64,000 nucleotides of DNA from CAG-791 sp963593905 (GTDB lineage Bacteria > Bacillota > Clostridia > Lachnospirales > Lachnospiraceae). The notes under the pieces were generated by a model, which did not search any database, was not told the DNA's origin, and worked only from the letters and a program-made list of their open reading frames with translations. Positions 53,631 to 61,939 of this stretch are shown here, in pieces. The position numbers were made by a program, and so were the translations under genes. How positions within the stretch are numbered: position 1 is the stretch's first letter; every line of letters starts with the position of its first letter. The stretch is taken from contig CAVBBL010000004.1 in assembly GCA_963593905.1 (NCBI GenBank), positions 71,509 through 135,508 on the forward strand. The letters run 5' to 3'.

Positions 53631-54893
53631 ATGGAGTTTGTAAAAAAAGTAGTTGCAAAGTACAACAGTCTCAGTCTGATTCTGCGAATCGCCTGCGGCT
53701 TGGTGATCGGCGCCGTTTTGGCATTGGCCTTTCCTCATGCCTCCTGGATCACTATTTTCGGAGACTTATTTGTAGGGGCGTTAAAAAGTATTGCACCGGT
53801 TTTGGTTTTTGTCATCGTAGCCAGTGCGCTGGCGCAGGGCAGTGCCAGGCTGGACAAACGCTTTGGGACAGTTATTTTTTTGTATATGCTGACTACTTTT
53901 CTGGCAGCATTTTTGGCCTGTCTTACAAGCTTCCTTTTTCCCCAGAATCTGGTACTGGCGGCTGCTGCCGAGAGTGAGACGATTCCCCAGAGCCTGCAGA
54001 GCGTACTGCAGACCTTACTGACGAATTTCGTGTCCAATCCCATCAGTGCGCTGATGGAGGGAAATTATATCTGTATCCTGTTCTGGGCATGTCTTTTCGG
54101 TCTCGCCATGAAGAATATAGCCACGGAGCATACCAAGGAATTTCTGTCCAATACCTCTGATGCGGTTTCCCAGCTGGTGCGCTGGATCATCAATCTGGCT
54201 CCCTTTGGCATCATGGGCCTGGTTTACGGCAATGTCACAGAAAATGGCCTCTCTATTTTTACCCAATATGGAAAGCTTCTGCTGTTGCTGGTGGGGACCA
54301 TGCTGCTGATGTCTCTGGTAGTCTCTCCCTTTGTGGCAGCCTTGTATCTGCATTGCAATCCCTATCCGCTGGTGTTTCGCTGCCTGAAGGAATCCGGTCT
54401 GACTGCCTTCTTTACCCGCAGCTCCGCGGCCAATATTCCCGTGAATATGCGCCTTTGCGAAGAAATGGGACTGGATCCGGAGATGTACTCTATCTCGATT
54501 CCTCTGGGGGCTACCATCAATATGGACGGAGCAGCCATTACCATTACCATTATGACGCTGGCTGCAGCCAATACATTGGGACTGCAGGTATCCTTCCCGG
54601 CGGCGGTCATTCTCTCCGTGGTTTCGGCCTTGGGAGCCTGCGGCGCTTCCGGTGTGGCAGGCGGCTCGCTGCTGCTGATTCCGCTCTCCTGCTCCCTCTT
54701 TGGTATCTCTAACGACATTGCCATGCAGGTAGTGGCTGTGGGATTCATCATCGGCGTGGTGCAGGATTCTGTAGAGACTGCGCTGAATTCTGCCGGGGAT
54801 GTGCTTTTCACCGCTACCGCAGAATTTTACCAGCGAAGGAAGCAGGGCATACCGCTGCCTTCCTTTGTGACCGGAAAGAAGGAAGAGAAATAA
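53631..54893 (+). CDS. sstT: Sodium:serine/threonine symporter (SstT type, DAACS family)
   Basis: The 420-residue membrane protein belongs to the dicarboxylate/amino acid:cation symporter family and most resembles SstT. SSAANIPVNMRLCEEMG and GATINMDGAAITITIMTLAAA are the two substrate-binding regions, and GACGASGVAGGSLLLIPL is the re-entrant HP2 part. The Ser-rich motif SSAANIP is typical of SstT rather than of glutamate carriers. About eight helices are seen. The ATG at 53631 has GAGG six bases upstream; an ATG 12 bases earlier is too close to its own site. The next gene starts right after the stop. Confidence 0.9.
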   Translation: MEFVKKVVAKYNSLSLILRIACGLVIGAVLALAFPHASWITIFGDLFVGALKSIAPVLVFVIVASALAQGSARLDKRFGTVIFLYMLTTFLAAFLACLTSFLFPQNLVLAAAAESETIPQSLQSVLQTLLTNFVSNPISALMEGNYICILFWACLFGLAMKNIATEHTKEFLSNTSDAVSQLVRWIINLAPFGIMGLVYGNVTENGLSIFTQYGKLLLLLVGTMLLMSLVVSPFVAALYLHCNPYPLVFRCLKESGLTAFFTRSSAANIPVNMRLCEEMGLDPEMYSISIPLGATINMDGAAITITIMTLAAANTLGLQVSFPAAVILSVVSALGACGASGVAGGSLLLIPLSCSLFGISNDIAMQVVAVGFIIGVVQDSVETALNSAGDVLFTATAEFYQRRKQGIPLPSFVTGKKEEK

Positions 54894-55826
54894 GTGGAAA
54901 AGATCACTTCTATATCCAATGGAAAAGTAAAAAATGTGGCCGCCCTGCAGCAGCGGGGAAAGATACGCCGGGAGCAGAAGGCTTTTGTGACGGAAGGAGC
55001 CAGACTTTTTCTGGACACGCCGGTTTCCTACTTGCAGGAAGTCTATGTGACGGAGTCTTTTCTGGAGGAGGCAGAGGATAAAAACCGAAGGAGCAGGATC
55101 AAGGCACTGGAAAAGGCAGGCATTTGCTGTACATTGGTGACACCGGAGGTCATGAAACATATGGCGGACACCCAGACGCCTCAGGGCGTATTGTGCGTCA
55201 ACCGAATGCCCTTTTGGGATGCAGGACAGATTCTGGGAGAAAAGGAAGATGAAACAGAAGATGAAACAGAAAGAGAAAGCGCAGAAATGACCACAGCCGG
55301 AACCCATGCCATAAAGGGACCGGTGAATGTGACGAAAAAAGAAAAAGAGAGTGGGAGAGGGAGATTGCTCTTACTTTTGGAAGACATTCAGGATCCCGGG
55401 AATCTGGGAACTATGTTTCGAAGCGCAGAGGCGGCGGGCGCTGCCGGTATCATCATGAGTAAGGGCACTGTGGATATATTTAATCCCAAAACAGTGCGGT
55501 CTACCATGAGCGCTGTTTTCCGAATGCCATTTTGCTATGCGGAGGATTTCGGCGGGATGCTGACCAGAATCCAGAAAGTCGGGATCAGCATTTATGCTGC
55601 CCACTTAGAGGGGGCGGTGGCGTATGATCAATGTGATTACACAGGCCCCAGTGCGTTCCTTATCGGCAACGAAGGCAGAGGCCTTTCCCCGGCGGTGACA
55701 GCCCAGGCAGATCACAGGATCCTGATTCCCATGGAAGGGGAGATCGAATCCCTGAATGCGGCAGTGGCAGCCAGCGTACTGCTTTTTGAGGCCGGTCGGC
55801 AGAAAAGAGCGGGACAAGGTCGATAA
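54894..55826 (+). CDS. TrmH/SpoU-family RNA 2'-O-methyltransferase
   Basis: The 310-residue protein has an N-terminal substrate-binding domain (SNGKVKNVAALQQRGKIRREQ, shown as the region at 9-29) and a knotted SPOUT domain. LLLLEDIQDPGNLGTMFRSA, FLIGNEGRGLSP and PMEGEIESLNAAVAASVL are its three family motifs. It methylates a ribose in rRNA or tRNA; the target cannot be told. An insert of about 40 charged residues near 115-155 (with repeated E, D and K) separates the domains and looks low-complexity. The GTG start directly follows the sstT stop, with GGAAGAG upstream. Confidence 0.9.
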   Translation: MEKITSISNGKVKNVAALQQRGKIRREQKAFVTEGARLFLDTPVSYLQEVYVTESFLEEAEDKNRRSRIKALEKAGICCTLVTPEVMKHMADTQTPQGVLCVNRMPFWDAGQILGEKEDETEDETERESAEMTTAGTHAIKGPVNVTKKEKESGRGRLLLLLEDIQDPGNLGTMFRSAEAAGAAGIIMSKGTVDIFNPKTVRSTMSAVFRMPFCYAEDFGGMLTRIQKVGISIYAAHLEGAVAYDQCDYTGPSAFLIGNEGRGLSPAVTAQADHRILIPMEGEIESLNAAVAASVLLFEAGRQKRAGQGR

Positions 55827-55877
55827 GTTGATAAACCTGATAGATTGGGAAGGACAATGATACAATAAAAGCAACAA

Positions 55878-55985
55878 AGCAACAAAGACAAAAAGACAAT
55901 AAAGACAAAAAGACAATAAAGACAAAAAGACAATAAAGACAAAAAACAATAAAGACAAAAAAACAATAAGGACAATAAAGAGAAG
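55878..55985. repeat. Purine-rich 17-bp tandem repeat between the methyltransferase gene and proC
   Basis: GACAATAAAGACAAAAA recurs from 55895 with starts at 55912, 55929, about 55945 and 55962. It is flanked by related ACAAAG runs. The strand is nearly free of T outside the AATAA core. No coding use is apparent. Confidence 0.85.
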
Positions 55986-56028
55986 CAGACAGACAATACA
56001 GAAGTGACCACGGCGTCATTTTTGTGGA

Positions 56029-56102
56029 ATCATAACGGAGAATCAGCCTTCTGGCATTCTCTTCATATGGCCGCAGACGGGTTGCGGCAGGAAAGGAGCA
56101 CT
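56029..56102 (+). repeat. Eroded modular hairpin leader repeat before proC
   Basis: ATCATAACGGAGAATCAGCC followed by GGCATTCTCTTCATATG is a decayed module C, and GCCGCAGACGGGTTGCGGC is D. It ends in AAAGGAG four bases before the proC ATG at 56103. Confidence 0.75.
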
Positions 56103-56897
56103 ATGGTAATCGGTTTTATCGGACTTGGAAACATGGCAAAGGCTATGATCGGCGGCATCCTGAAAAAGGAAATCGTGACACCGGAGGAAATCATAGGCTC
56201 TGCGCATACCCAGGAAACCCTGGAAAAGGTATCAAAGGAGTACGGTATCCGCACCGTGGGTTCTAATGTACAGGTGGCGCGGGAGGCGGATGTGTTGATA
56301 TTGGCAGTGAAACCGCAATATCTGCGGGTGGTCCTGGAGGAGATCAGGGATGAAGTGGATGAGTCCAAGCTGGTGATCAGCGTGGCTGCCGGCAAGACCA
56401 CCAAATGGCTGGGAGAAGAGTTCGGCAAAAAGGTGAAGATCGTGCGCTGCATGCCCAATACCCCTGCCTTGGTGGAGGAGGGATGCTCCGCTATCTGCCG
56501 CAATGAAAATGTGTCAGAGGAGGAACTGAACCTTGCCATGGAAATCATCGGCAGTTTTGGGTTGGCTGAGGTAGTATCAGAGACATTGATGGATGTGGTG
56601 GGAGGCGTCAGCGGCTCTTCTCCCGCTTATGTATTCCTCTTTATCGAGGCCATGGCCGATGCAGCTGTAAAGGGTGGAATGCCCAGAAAACAGGCCTATC
56701 GCTTTGCAGCGCAGTCCGTGCTCGGCTCTGCCAAACTAATGCTGGAGACAGGACTGCATCCCGGAGAGCTCAAGGACATGGTATGCTCCCCCGGCGGCAC
56801 CACCATCGAAGCAGTAGAGGTACTGGAAAAGAGAGGCCTGCGCGCCGCTGTCATGGAGGCCGTTGATGCGGCCGTAGAAAAGTCCAAAAAACTGTAA
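56103..56897 (+). CDS. proC: Pyrroline-5-carboxylate reductase
   Basis: ProC makes proline from pyrroline-5-carboxylate with NAD(P)H. The 264-residue enzyme has IGFIGLGNMAKAMIGG at the N-terminus, ILAVKPQ, RCMPNTPALV, GVSGSSPAYVFLFIEAMADAAV and the end motif SPGGTTIEAVEVLE. These are all family blocks. The start at 56103 has AGGAG four bases upstream. A terminator follows at 57038. The related ornithine carbamoyltransferase gene lies 1.3 kb on, but this is not an arginine or proline operon. Confidence 0.95.
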   Translation: MVIGFIGLGNMAKAMIGGILKKEIVTPEEIIGSAHTQETLEKVSKEYGIRTVGSNVQVAREADVLILAVKPQYLRVVLEEIRDEVDESKLVISVAAGKTTKWLGEEFGKKVKIVRCMPNTPALVEEGCSAICRNENVSEEELNLAMEIIGSFGLAEVVSETLMDVVGGVSGSSPAYVFLFIEAMADAAVKGGMPRKQAYRFAAQSVLGSAKLMLETGLHPGELKDMVCSPGGTTIEAVEVLEKRGLRAAVMEAVDAAVEKSKKL

Positions 56898-57037
56898 GCA
56901 ACCGTTTTTATGGGAAAGTGCACGGATTGCGAACGCTTGGAGGATTGCGAGAGTGCAGGCACATGACGTGAAGCATTCCGGAGCATCATAGAACAATACC
57001 TTTTGTCCTCAACAACATAGAATTCTGTCTTATACGA

Positions 57038-57073
57038 AATATCCCGCAAGCCATCGGCCTGCGGGATATTTTA
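57038..57073 (+). terminator. Rho-independent terminator after proC
   Basis: AAATATCCCGCA(A)GCC pairs with GGC(C)TGCGGGATATTT, followed by T residues. The rest of the gap 56898-57323 shows no gene. Confidence 0.83.
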
Positions 57074-57219
57074 TTCCTCTTTTTGCCAGCGAAAGGTGCA
57101 GCTTACATTGCGAAGTTCCTCAGGAAAGAAACGATGCTTTCATAAACAAAAAATTGTTTGTTGTGCGAGTAGTTGGTATGCGGTGCGAACGCCATTTGTT
57201 GCACGAAAAATGCGTATTG

Positions 57220-57248
57220 TTGACAAAAGTGTTACAAAGTGCTAGGAT
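57220..57248 (+). promoter_or_regulatory. Sigma-A promoter of the SleB-like gene
   Basis: A perfect TTGACA (57220-57225) and TAGGAT (57243-57248) are 17 bases apart. TGTAACA occurs twice downstream (57262 and 57274 region) inside the leader. Confidence 0.8.
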
Positions 57249-57323
57249 GTGTTTGCAACATATGTAACAAATTTGTAACAACTCTAATAAAAATGCAACA
57301 AAGTTAAGCGGGAGAACCAATTC

Positions 57324-57935
57324 ATGAGCAGCACAATGAAGACAGCAATCAGCGCAATGGAGAGAGCAGCAGTACTTATAGGAGTGATGATGATTTTAGC
57401 GGCAGGATCGCAGCTGACAGTCCATGCACAGGAGGCAGGCAATGCCGGTGCCGTCACAGAGGCAGCAGAGGCTATTGACGATACGAGCGCAGAGGCAGTG
57501 GCAGCCGGTGAGGCCGCCGCACAGCAGACATTGACAGGGACAGCTACTAATCAGGTGGCTATTGAAGCGCAGACACAGCCGGCAGCCAGTGATGATCTCA
57601 CTGTTTTAGCAGGTATTATCTACTGCGAGGCGGGCTGCGAGTCCTATGAGGGAAAGGTAGCCGTAGGCAGCGTGGTGATGAATCGTATCGCCAGCAGCCG
57701 TTATCCCAACACTATTCGAGAGGTGGTTTATCAGAGAGGACAGTTTACACCGGCGGGATCCGGCCGGTTAGATCGAGTCATTGCAGCCGGCAGTATTCCG
57801 GCAGACTGCTACCAGGCAGCCCAGGAAGCGCTGAGCGGTTCCAAGCCGGTAGGAGCATGCACCAATTTTAACGGCAATCTTGCAAAGAGCGATGGTATTA
57901 TCATCGGCGGTCATCGTTTTTACGGAAGCATATAG
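57324..57935 (+). CDS. Secreted cell wall hydrolase (SleB/CwlJ catalytic domain)
   Basis: The 203-residue protein has a signal peptide (about 1-35, ending in HAQEA), an Ala/Glu/Thr-rich linker to about 90, and a C-terminal Hydrolase_2 domain. LAGIIYCEAGCESYEGKVAVG and SVVMNRIASSRYP with VVYQRGQFTP are the family blocks; the Glu in YCEA is the likely catalytic acid. SleB enzymes are lytic transglycosylases that work in spore cortex breakdown, but vegetative versions with signal peptides are common in Clostridia. GGGAG lies nine bases before the ATG. Confidence 0.9.
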   Translation: MSSTMKTAISAMERAAVLIGVMMILAAGSQLTVHAQEAGNAGAVTEAAEAIDDTSAEAVAAGEAAAQQTLTGTATNQVAIEAQTQPAASDDLTVLAGIIYCEAGCESYEGKVAVGSVVMNRIASSRYPNTIREVVYQRGQFTPAGSGRLDRVIAAGSIPADCYQAAQEALSGSKPVGACTNFNGNLAKSDGIIIGGHRFYGSI

Positions 57936-58161
57936 AAAACAAACAGAAAACAATAGAGAATAAACTGCAATATACAGAAGGCGTATCGAGATATTCAGAA
58001 GGTATATTGCAAACAGTAAGGAATCGGATAACAGGGGGCCTCATTGCAGGTACCCCTGTTTTATGTTAAACTTGGTGGTACTTTGGCGGCTGCTTTGCAG
58101 GAGGGATGAGAACTATCCCGGGCATCCTTGGCCCTTGGCATTACAAAGGTTTTCAGTGTGT
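57936..58161. other. Non-coding gap with inverted repeat and terminator
   Basis: TGCAATATAC (57966-57975) and its exact inverse GTATATTGCA (58002-58011) form an inverted repeat with AGAAGG-type repeats inside. A terminator hairpin follows at 58030-58063 (AACAGGGG/CCCCTGTT with T residues), ending the SleB-like gene. Confidence 0.7.
58030..58063 (+). terminator. Rho-independent terminator after the SleB-like gene
   Basis: AACAGGGG pairs with CCCCTGTT over a 15-base loop, followed by TTATGTT. Confidence 0.75.
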
Positions 58162-58263
58162 GTTTATTTGTGCCGCAGGCGACACAAACAGCGCTGATTA
58201 CAAATGAATATGAATTCAATTTTTAATTTTCCGACACGACGTGTCTGCGGAAGGGAGATTACA
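58162..58263 (+). repeat. Modular hairpin leader repeat, variant subfamily, before the OTC gene
   Basis: A B-like hairpin (TTGTGCCGCAGGCGACACAA), a C-like AT-rich palindrome near GAATATGAATTC and a D-like GACACGACGTGTC are followed by TGCGGAAGGGAGATTACA and the ATG at 58264. The last part is nearly identical to the end of the reverse-strand copy before 847 (TGCGGAATGGAGATTACA). These two form a separate subfamily with a GGAGATTACAATG junction. Confidence 0.65.
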
Positions 58264-59268
58264 ATGGCAAATGTAAATTTAAAGGACAGAGATTTTTTAA
58301 AGCTTCTGGATTACTCTGCGGAGGAAATCAGCTACCTGTTGGAGCTGGCCGCTGATCTGAAGGATAAAAAGAAAAAGGGAATTCCTCACACCTATGCGAC
58401 AGGCAGAAATGTGGCGCTTATTTTTGAAAAGACCAGTACCAGAACACGCTGCGCCTTTGAAGTGGCTGCGCACGACCTGGGCATGGGAACTACCTATCTG
58501 GATCCGTCCGGCTCACAGATCGGTAAGAAGGAGAGCATCGCAGACACAGCCCGTGTGCTGGCCGGTATGTTTGACGGTATCGAATACCGCGGCTTTGGTC
58601 AGACAATCGTGGAACAGCTGGCACAGTATTCCAAGGTGCCAGTGTGGAACGGACTGACTAATGAGTTCCATCCCACACAGATGCTGGCAGATATGCTGAC
58701 GATCCAGGAGAAGCTGGGACGCCTGCAAGGCGTTAAGCTCTCCTATTTCGGAGACGCACGCTACAATATGGCCAATTCCTGGATGGTGGCCGGTGCCAAG
58801 ATGGGCATGCATATTACACTGGCTTCTGATAAGAAATACTTCCCGCAGGCCCAGCTGGTGCAGGTATGCCAGGCACTGGCGCAGGAGAGCGGCGGCAGCA
58901 TCACCTTGACTGAGGATGCCAAGGCAGCGGCGACAGGAGCAGATGTGTTTTATACGGATGTGTGGGTCTCCATGGGTGAGCCGGCGGAGGCATGGCAGGA
59001 GCGAATCGGTGATCTGAAGCCCTACCGTGTCACTAAGGAGCTTATGGATCTGGCAGGAGAGAAGGCAATCTTTATGCACTGCCTGCCTGCTTTTCATGAT
59101 CTTGGCACCGGTATCGGCAGAGAAATCTATGAGAAATTCGGCGAAAAGGAACTGGAAGTCACCGATGAGGTCTTCGAGGGCCCTCAGTCCGTGGTCTTTG
59201 ACGAGGCAGAGAACCGCATGCACACCATCAAAGCCGTGATGGCAGCTACGCTGGGAACTGTGGAATAA
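58264..59268 (+). CDS. argF: Ornithine carbamoyltransferase
   Basis: The enzyme joins ornithine and carbamoyl phosphate to citrulline. The 334-residue product has the carbamoyl-phosphate loop EKTSTRTRCAFE near 55-66, HPTQMLADMLT, and HCLPAFHD near 273 as the ornithine-binding Cys loop. Sequence blocks such as YLDPSGSQIG resemble both ArgF and catabolic ArcB; without arcA or arcC nearby I favour the biosynthetic name, with little certainty. The start at 58264 has GGGAG five bases upstream. BirA follows 15 bases after the stop. Confidence 0.93.
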   Translation: MANVNLKDRDFLKLLDYSAEEISYLLELAADLKDKKKKGIPHTYATGRNVALIFEKTSTRTRCAFEVAAHDLGMGTTYLDPSGSQIGKKESIADTARVLAGMFDGIEYRGFGQTIVEQLAQYSKVPVWNGLTNEFHPTQMLADMLTIQEKLGRLQGVKLSYFGDARYNMANSWMVAGAKMGMHITLASDKKYFPQAQLVQVCQALAQESGGSITLTEDAKAAATGADVFYTDVWVSMGEPAEAWQERIGDLKPYRVTKELMDLAGEKAIFMHCLPAFHDLGTGIGREIYEKFGEKELEVTDEVFEGPQSVVFDEAENRMHTIKAVMAATLGTVE

Positions 59269-59282
59269 AGCAGGCGGCGATC

Positions 59283-60305
59283 ATGAGTTTAAAGAGTGAA
59301 ATCCTTCAGAAGCTGAAGGAAGAAAAAGAATATCTCTCCGGACAGCAGCTCTGCGAGAGTCTGGGTGTTTCCCGGACAGCAGTGTGGAAAGCTATAGGGC
59401 GCCTGAAGGAGGAAGGATATCAGATTGAGGCAGTGACGAATCGCGGTTACAGACTCCTTATACCGCAGGAGGAACAGGATCTTTTCAATCAGGAGGAGAT
59501 CAGCAGCCGGCTGCACACTGTCTGGGCGGGGCAGAATCTTATTTTTAAAGAGGAGACTGGTTCTACTAACGATGATGTTTTTGCGCTGGCACAGTCCGGC
59601 GCAGCCCAGGGAACGCTGGTGGTGGCCATGCGGCAGACTGCAGGGAAAGGCCGCCGGGGCAGGACCTGGCTGTCCCCTATGGATGGCAATGCTTATTTCA
59701 GTATTCTGCTGTGTCCCTCCTACGCGGCACAGACAGCTCCTATGGTGACCCCTGTGGCAGCTATGGCAGTCTATGCTGCCTTGCAGGAGGTGGTAGGAGA
59801 GCAGGACTGCCGGTTTGGCATCAAATGGCCCAATGATATCGTGGTCAGCAGCCAGGGCGGCCCCTGGAAGAAGATCTGCGGCATTCTGACAGAGATGCAT
59901 CTGGAGGAAAGCGAGATCCGGGATGTGATCATCGGCATAGGTCTAAATGTGAATATGACGGCATTTGCGCCGGAGATCTGCGAGACAGGGACATCGATTC
60001 GCCTGGCCTGCGGACACACAGTCAACAGAGCCGCTTTGGTGGCGGCAGTGTGGAATCATTTTGAAGGATTATATGAGCAGTTTGCAGAGGTCCGTACGCT
60101 GGCACCTCTGAGAGAGAAATATGAGGAGAGCCTGGTAAATAAGGATCGGCCGGTTCGTGTGCTGGACCCGGTTGCGCCCTATGAAGGCAGGGCCATTGGT
60201 GTCAATGACAGCGGAGAATTGCTGGTAGAGCCTGCAGACGGCAGCGGATTGCGGGCCGTCAGCGCGGGAGAAGTTTCCGTGCGGGGCGTGGAAGGATACG
60301 TGTAG
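59283..60305 (+). CDS. birA: Bifunctional biotin-protein ligase and biotin operon repressor
   Basis: BirA attaches biotin to carboxylases and, in this form, also binds DNA. The 340-residue protein has an N-terminal winged helix (SGQQLCESLGVSRTAVWKAI) followed by LKEEGYQIEAVTNRGY. The ligase domain has ETGSTNDDVF, GKGRRGRTW (biotinyl-adenylate loop), KWPNDIV and GIGLNVN. A C-terminal SH3-like cap ends the protein. The start lies 15 bases after the OTC gene. Confidence 0.95.
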   Translation: MSLKSEILQKLKEEKEYLSGQQLCESLGVSRTAVWKAIGRLKEEGYQIEAVTNRGYRLLIPQEEQDLFNQEEISSRLHTVWAGQNLIFKEETGSTNDDVFALAQSGAAQGTLVVAMRQTAGKGRRGRTWLSPMDGNAYFSILLCPSYAAQTAPMVTPVAAMAVYAALQEVVGEQDCRFGIKWPNDIVVSSQGGPWKKICGILTEMHLEESEIRDVIIGIGLNVNMTAFAPEICETGTSIRLACGHTVNRAALVAAVWNHFEGLYEQFAEVRTLAPLREKYEESLVNKDRPVRVLDPVAPYEGRAIGVNDSGELLVEPADGSGLRAVSAGEVSVRGVEGYV

Positions 60306-60313
60306 GAAGGCAT

Positions 60314-60389
60314 GATCCCATCGGAGAATTCGCCTGCGCGAAATTCTTCGATGGGATGCCGCAGCAAGCTGCGGCGTAAAGAGGTAGAT
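60314..60389 (+). repeat. Modular hairpin leader repeat (C, D, SD) with fully paired C
   Basis: Module C runs from ATCCCATCGGAGAATTCGC to GCGAAATTCTTCGATGGGAT as a near-perfect palindrome of about 20 bases per arm. Compared with the copy at 14640 (ATCACATCGG/CCGATGTGAT) both arms have changed together. D is GCCGCAGCAAGCTGCGGC, and AGAGG precedes the ATG at 60390. Confidence 0.88.
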
Positions 60390-60752
60390 ATGAAAGAAAA
60401 GGTTCGCGTGGTGCTTTGCGGTGCCAGCGCTTATGATAAGAAATATTATTTTAACAAAAAGTTTGACAAAATCCCCGAGAATATCAAAGAGGAGCTGCAC
60501 ATCATCTGTGTCCTCTTTACAGAGGAGGTGGGCGGAGTCTTTACCATCGTCTTTACTCCCACAGGAGATGTGGAGATGGAGACCCAGCATGACGAGGGAG
60601 ATCTGCTGTACGATGAGATCGGCAGTGAGCTGCTGATCAAAAAGATCCGCAGTACCAAACAGGAAATGTTCCAGGCATTGTCGATTTATTTCCGAGTGGC
60701 TTTCCTCCACCAGCAGCCGGGAGATCTGCTGAAGGAATTTGAGGAAGAATAA
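60390..60752 (+). CDS. Small conserved protein, DUF6145-like
   Basis: The 120-residue soluble protein starts KVRVVLCGASAYDKKYYFN and has LFTEEVGGVFTIVF and ETQHDEGDLLYDEIGSELL. I associate it from memory with a Lachnospiraceae family of unknown function (DUF6145); this should be checked. No membrane helix, zinc motif or known catalytic motif is seen. The start at 60390 uses AGAGG of the hairpin repeat. It lies between birA and dus and is followed by an eroded repeat, then dus. Confidence 0.75.
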   Translation: MKEKVRVVLCGASAYDKKYYFNKKFDKIPENIKEELHIICVLFTEEVGGVFTIVFTPTGDVEMETQHDEGDLLYDEIGSELLIKKIRSTKQEMFQALSIYFRVAFLHQQPGDLLKEFEEE

Positions 60753-60754
60753 GC

Positions 60755-60811
60755 TGCTCAGAAATTCTCGTCGCCGCTTTGCAGCATAGCTGCTCAGAAA
60801 TGAGAGGTAGG
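60755..60811 (+). repeat. Short degenerate leader repeat before dus
   Basis: GCTGCTCAGAAATTCTCGTCGCC and GCAGCATAGCTGCTCAGAAATGAGAGG form an eroded C-D tail, similar to 36603-36672. AGAGG serves the dus ATG at 60812. Confidence 0.6.
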
Positions 60812-61780
60812 ATGGAAAAAGAGTTTTCTATTGGGAAAGTAAAGATTCCCAATCGGACCATATTGGCACCTATGGCAGGCGTATCCGACCTGCCATTTCG
60901 TTTGCTCTGCCATGAACAGGGAGCAGGCTTAGTCTGCATGGAGATGATCAGTGCCAAGGCAATCACATACAATAATAAGAATACCCATCTGCTGATGGAA
61001 ACACTGCTCCAGGAGCGGCCGGTATCCCTGCAGCTATTCGGCCACGAACCGGAGGTGATGGCGAGGGCCTGTGAAATGATCGAGGGGGAGTCCTTTGATC
61101 TGCTGGATATCAATATGGGGTGCCCGGTACCGAAGATCGTGAACAATAAGGAAGGATCTGCCCTGATGCAGGATCCGGCTCTGATCGAGGCGCTGGTAAA
61201 GGCAGCGGTCACACACACCAGCCGTCCGGTGACTGTAAAGCTGCGAAAAGGCTTTGATGAACAGCACTTCAATGCGGTGGAGTGTGCAAAGGCGGCAGAG
61301 GCGGGAGGAGCCAGTGCAGTGGCCATTCATGGACGGACCAGACCGCAGATGTATATGGGAAAGGCAGATTGGAATACCATTAAAGAGGTGGTTCATGCCG
61401 TGCATATTCCGGTATTCGGTAACGGAGACGTCACAGACGGTCCCAGTGCCCGACAGATGCTGGAAGAGACCGGCTGTCAGGCGGTGATGATCGGCCGTGG
61501 TGCCCAGGGAAATCCCTGGATTTTTGCGCAGGTAAATCATTATCTGGAGACAGGAGAAGAGCTGCCAAATCCCACAAGACAGGAGATCATTCAAATGGTG
61601 CTGCGCCATGCACAGCTCCAGCGCCAGTACAAAGGAGAAAATATAGGCATGCGGGAGATGCGAAAGCACGTTGCCTGGTATATGGCAGGCTTCCCCGGAG
61701 CAGCAAAGGTAAGAGGACAGGTGAACTGCGTGACCACTTTTGAAGAGTTGGAAAAGCTGTTGGAGAACCTGTCTCTTTGA
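60812..61780 (+). CDS. dus: tRNA-dihydrouridine synthase
   Basis: Dus reduces uridine to dihydrouridine in tRNA with FMN and NADPH. The 322-residue protein starts with NRTILAPMAGVSDLPFR and has LDINMGCPVPKIV with the catalytic Cys near 102. KLRKGFDE, AIHGRTRPQMY, GNGDV and MIGRGAQGNPWIF are FMN- and tRNA-binding segments, and KHVAWYMAGFPG lies in the C-terminal helical domain. It is a DusB-like protein. An ATG further upstream would read through the repeat. Confidence 0.95.
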   Translation: MEKEFSIGKVKIPNRTILAPMAGVSDLPFRLLCHEQGAGLVCMEMISAKAITYNNKNTHLLMETLLQERPVSLQLFGHEPEVMARACEMIEGESFDLLDINMGCPVPKIVNNKEGSALMQDPALIEALVKAAVTHTSRPVTVKLRKGFDEQHFNAVECAKAAEAGGASAVAIHGRTRPQMYMGKADWNTIKEVVHAVHIPVFGNGDVTDGPSARQMLEETGCQAVMIGRGAQGNPWIFAQVNHYLETGEELPNPTRQEIIQMVLRHAQLQRQYKGENIGMREMRKHVAWYMAGFPGAAKVRGQVNCVTTFEELEKLLENLSL

Positions 61781-61814
61781 GGCAATGAGGAACACTGTTG
61801 AAACGGGGTTTTTA

Positions 61815-61843
61815 TTGACTTTCCGCGGTTTTCTATATATAAT
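61815..61843 (+). promoter_or_regulatory. Sigma-A promoter for greA-lysS
   Basis: TTGACT (61815-61820) and TATAAT (61838-61843) are 17 bases apart. A leader hairpin GCAGCCTGACAAGACAGGCTGC lies at 61864-61885, followed by a T run at 61894-61900, and might act as an attenuator. Confidence 0.82.
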
Positions 61844-61939
61844 ATGGTGCAATCTGCATCGGGGCAGCCTGACAAGACAGGCTGCGCCGGTTAGTTTTTT
61901 GCCCGGGAAGGGCATGGTATGGGAGGAAACAGACCAGAC

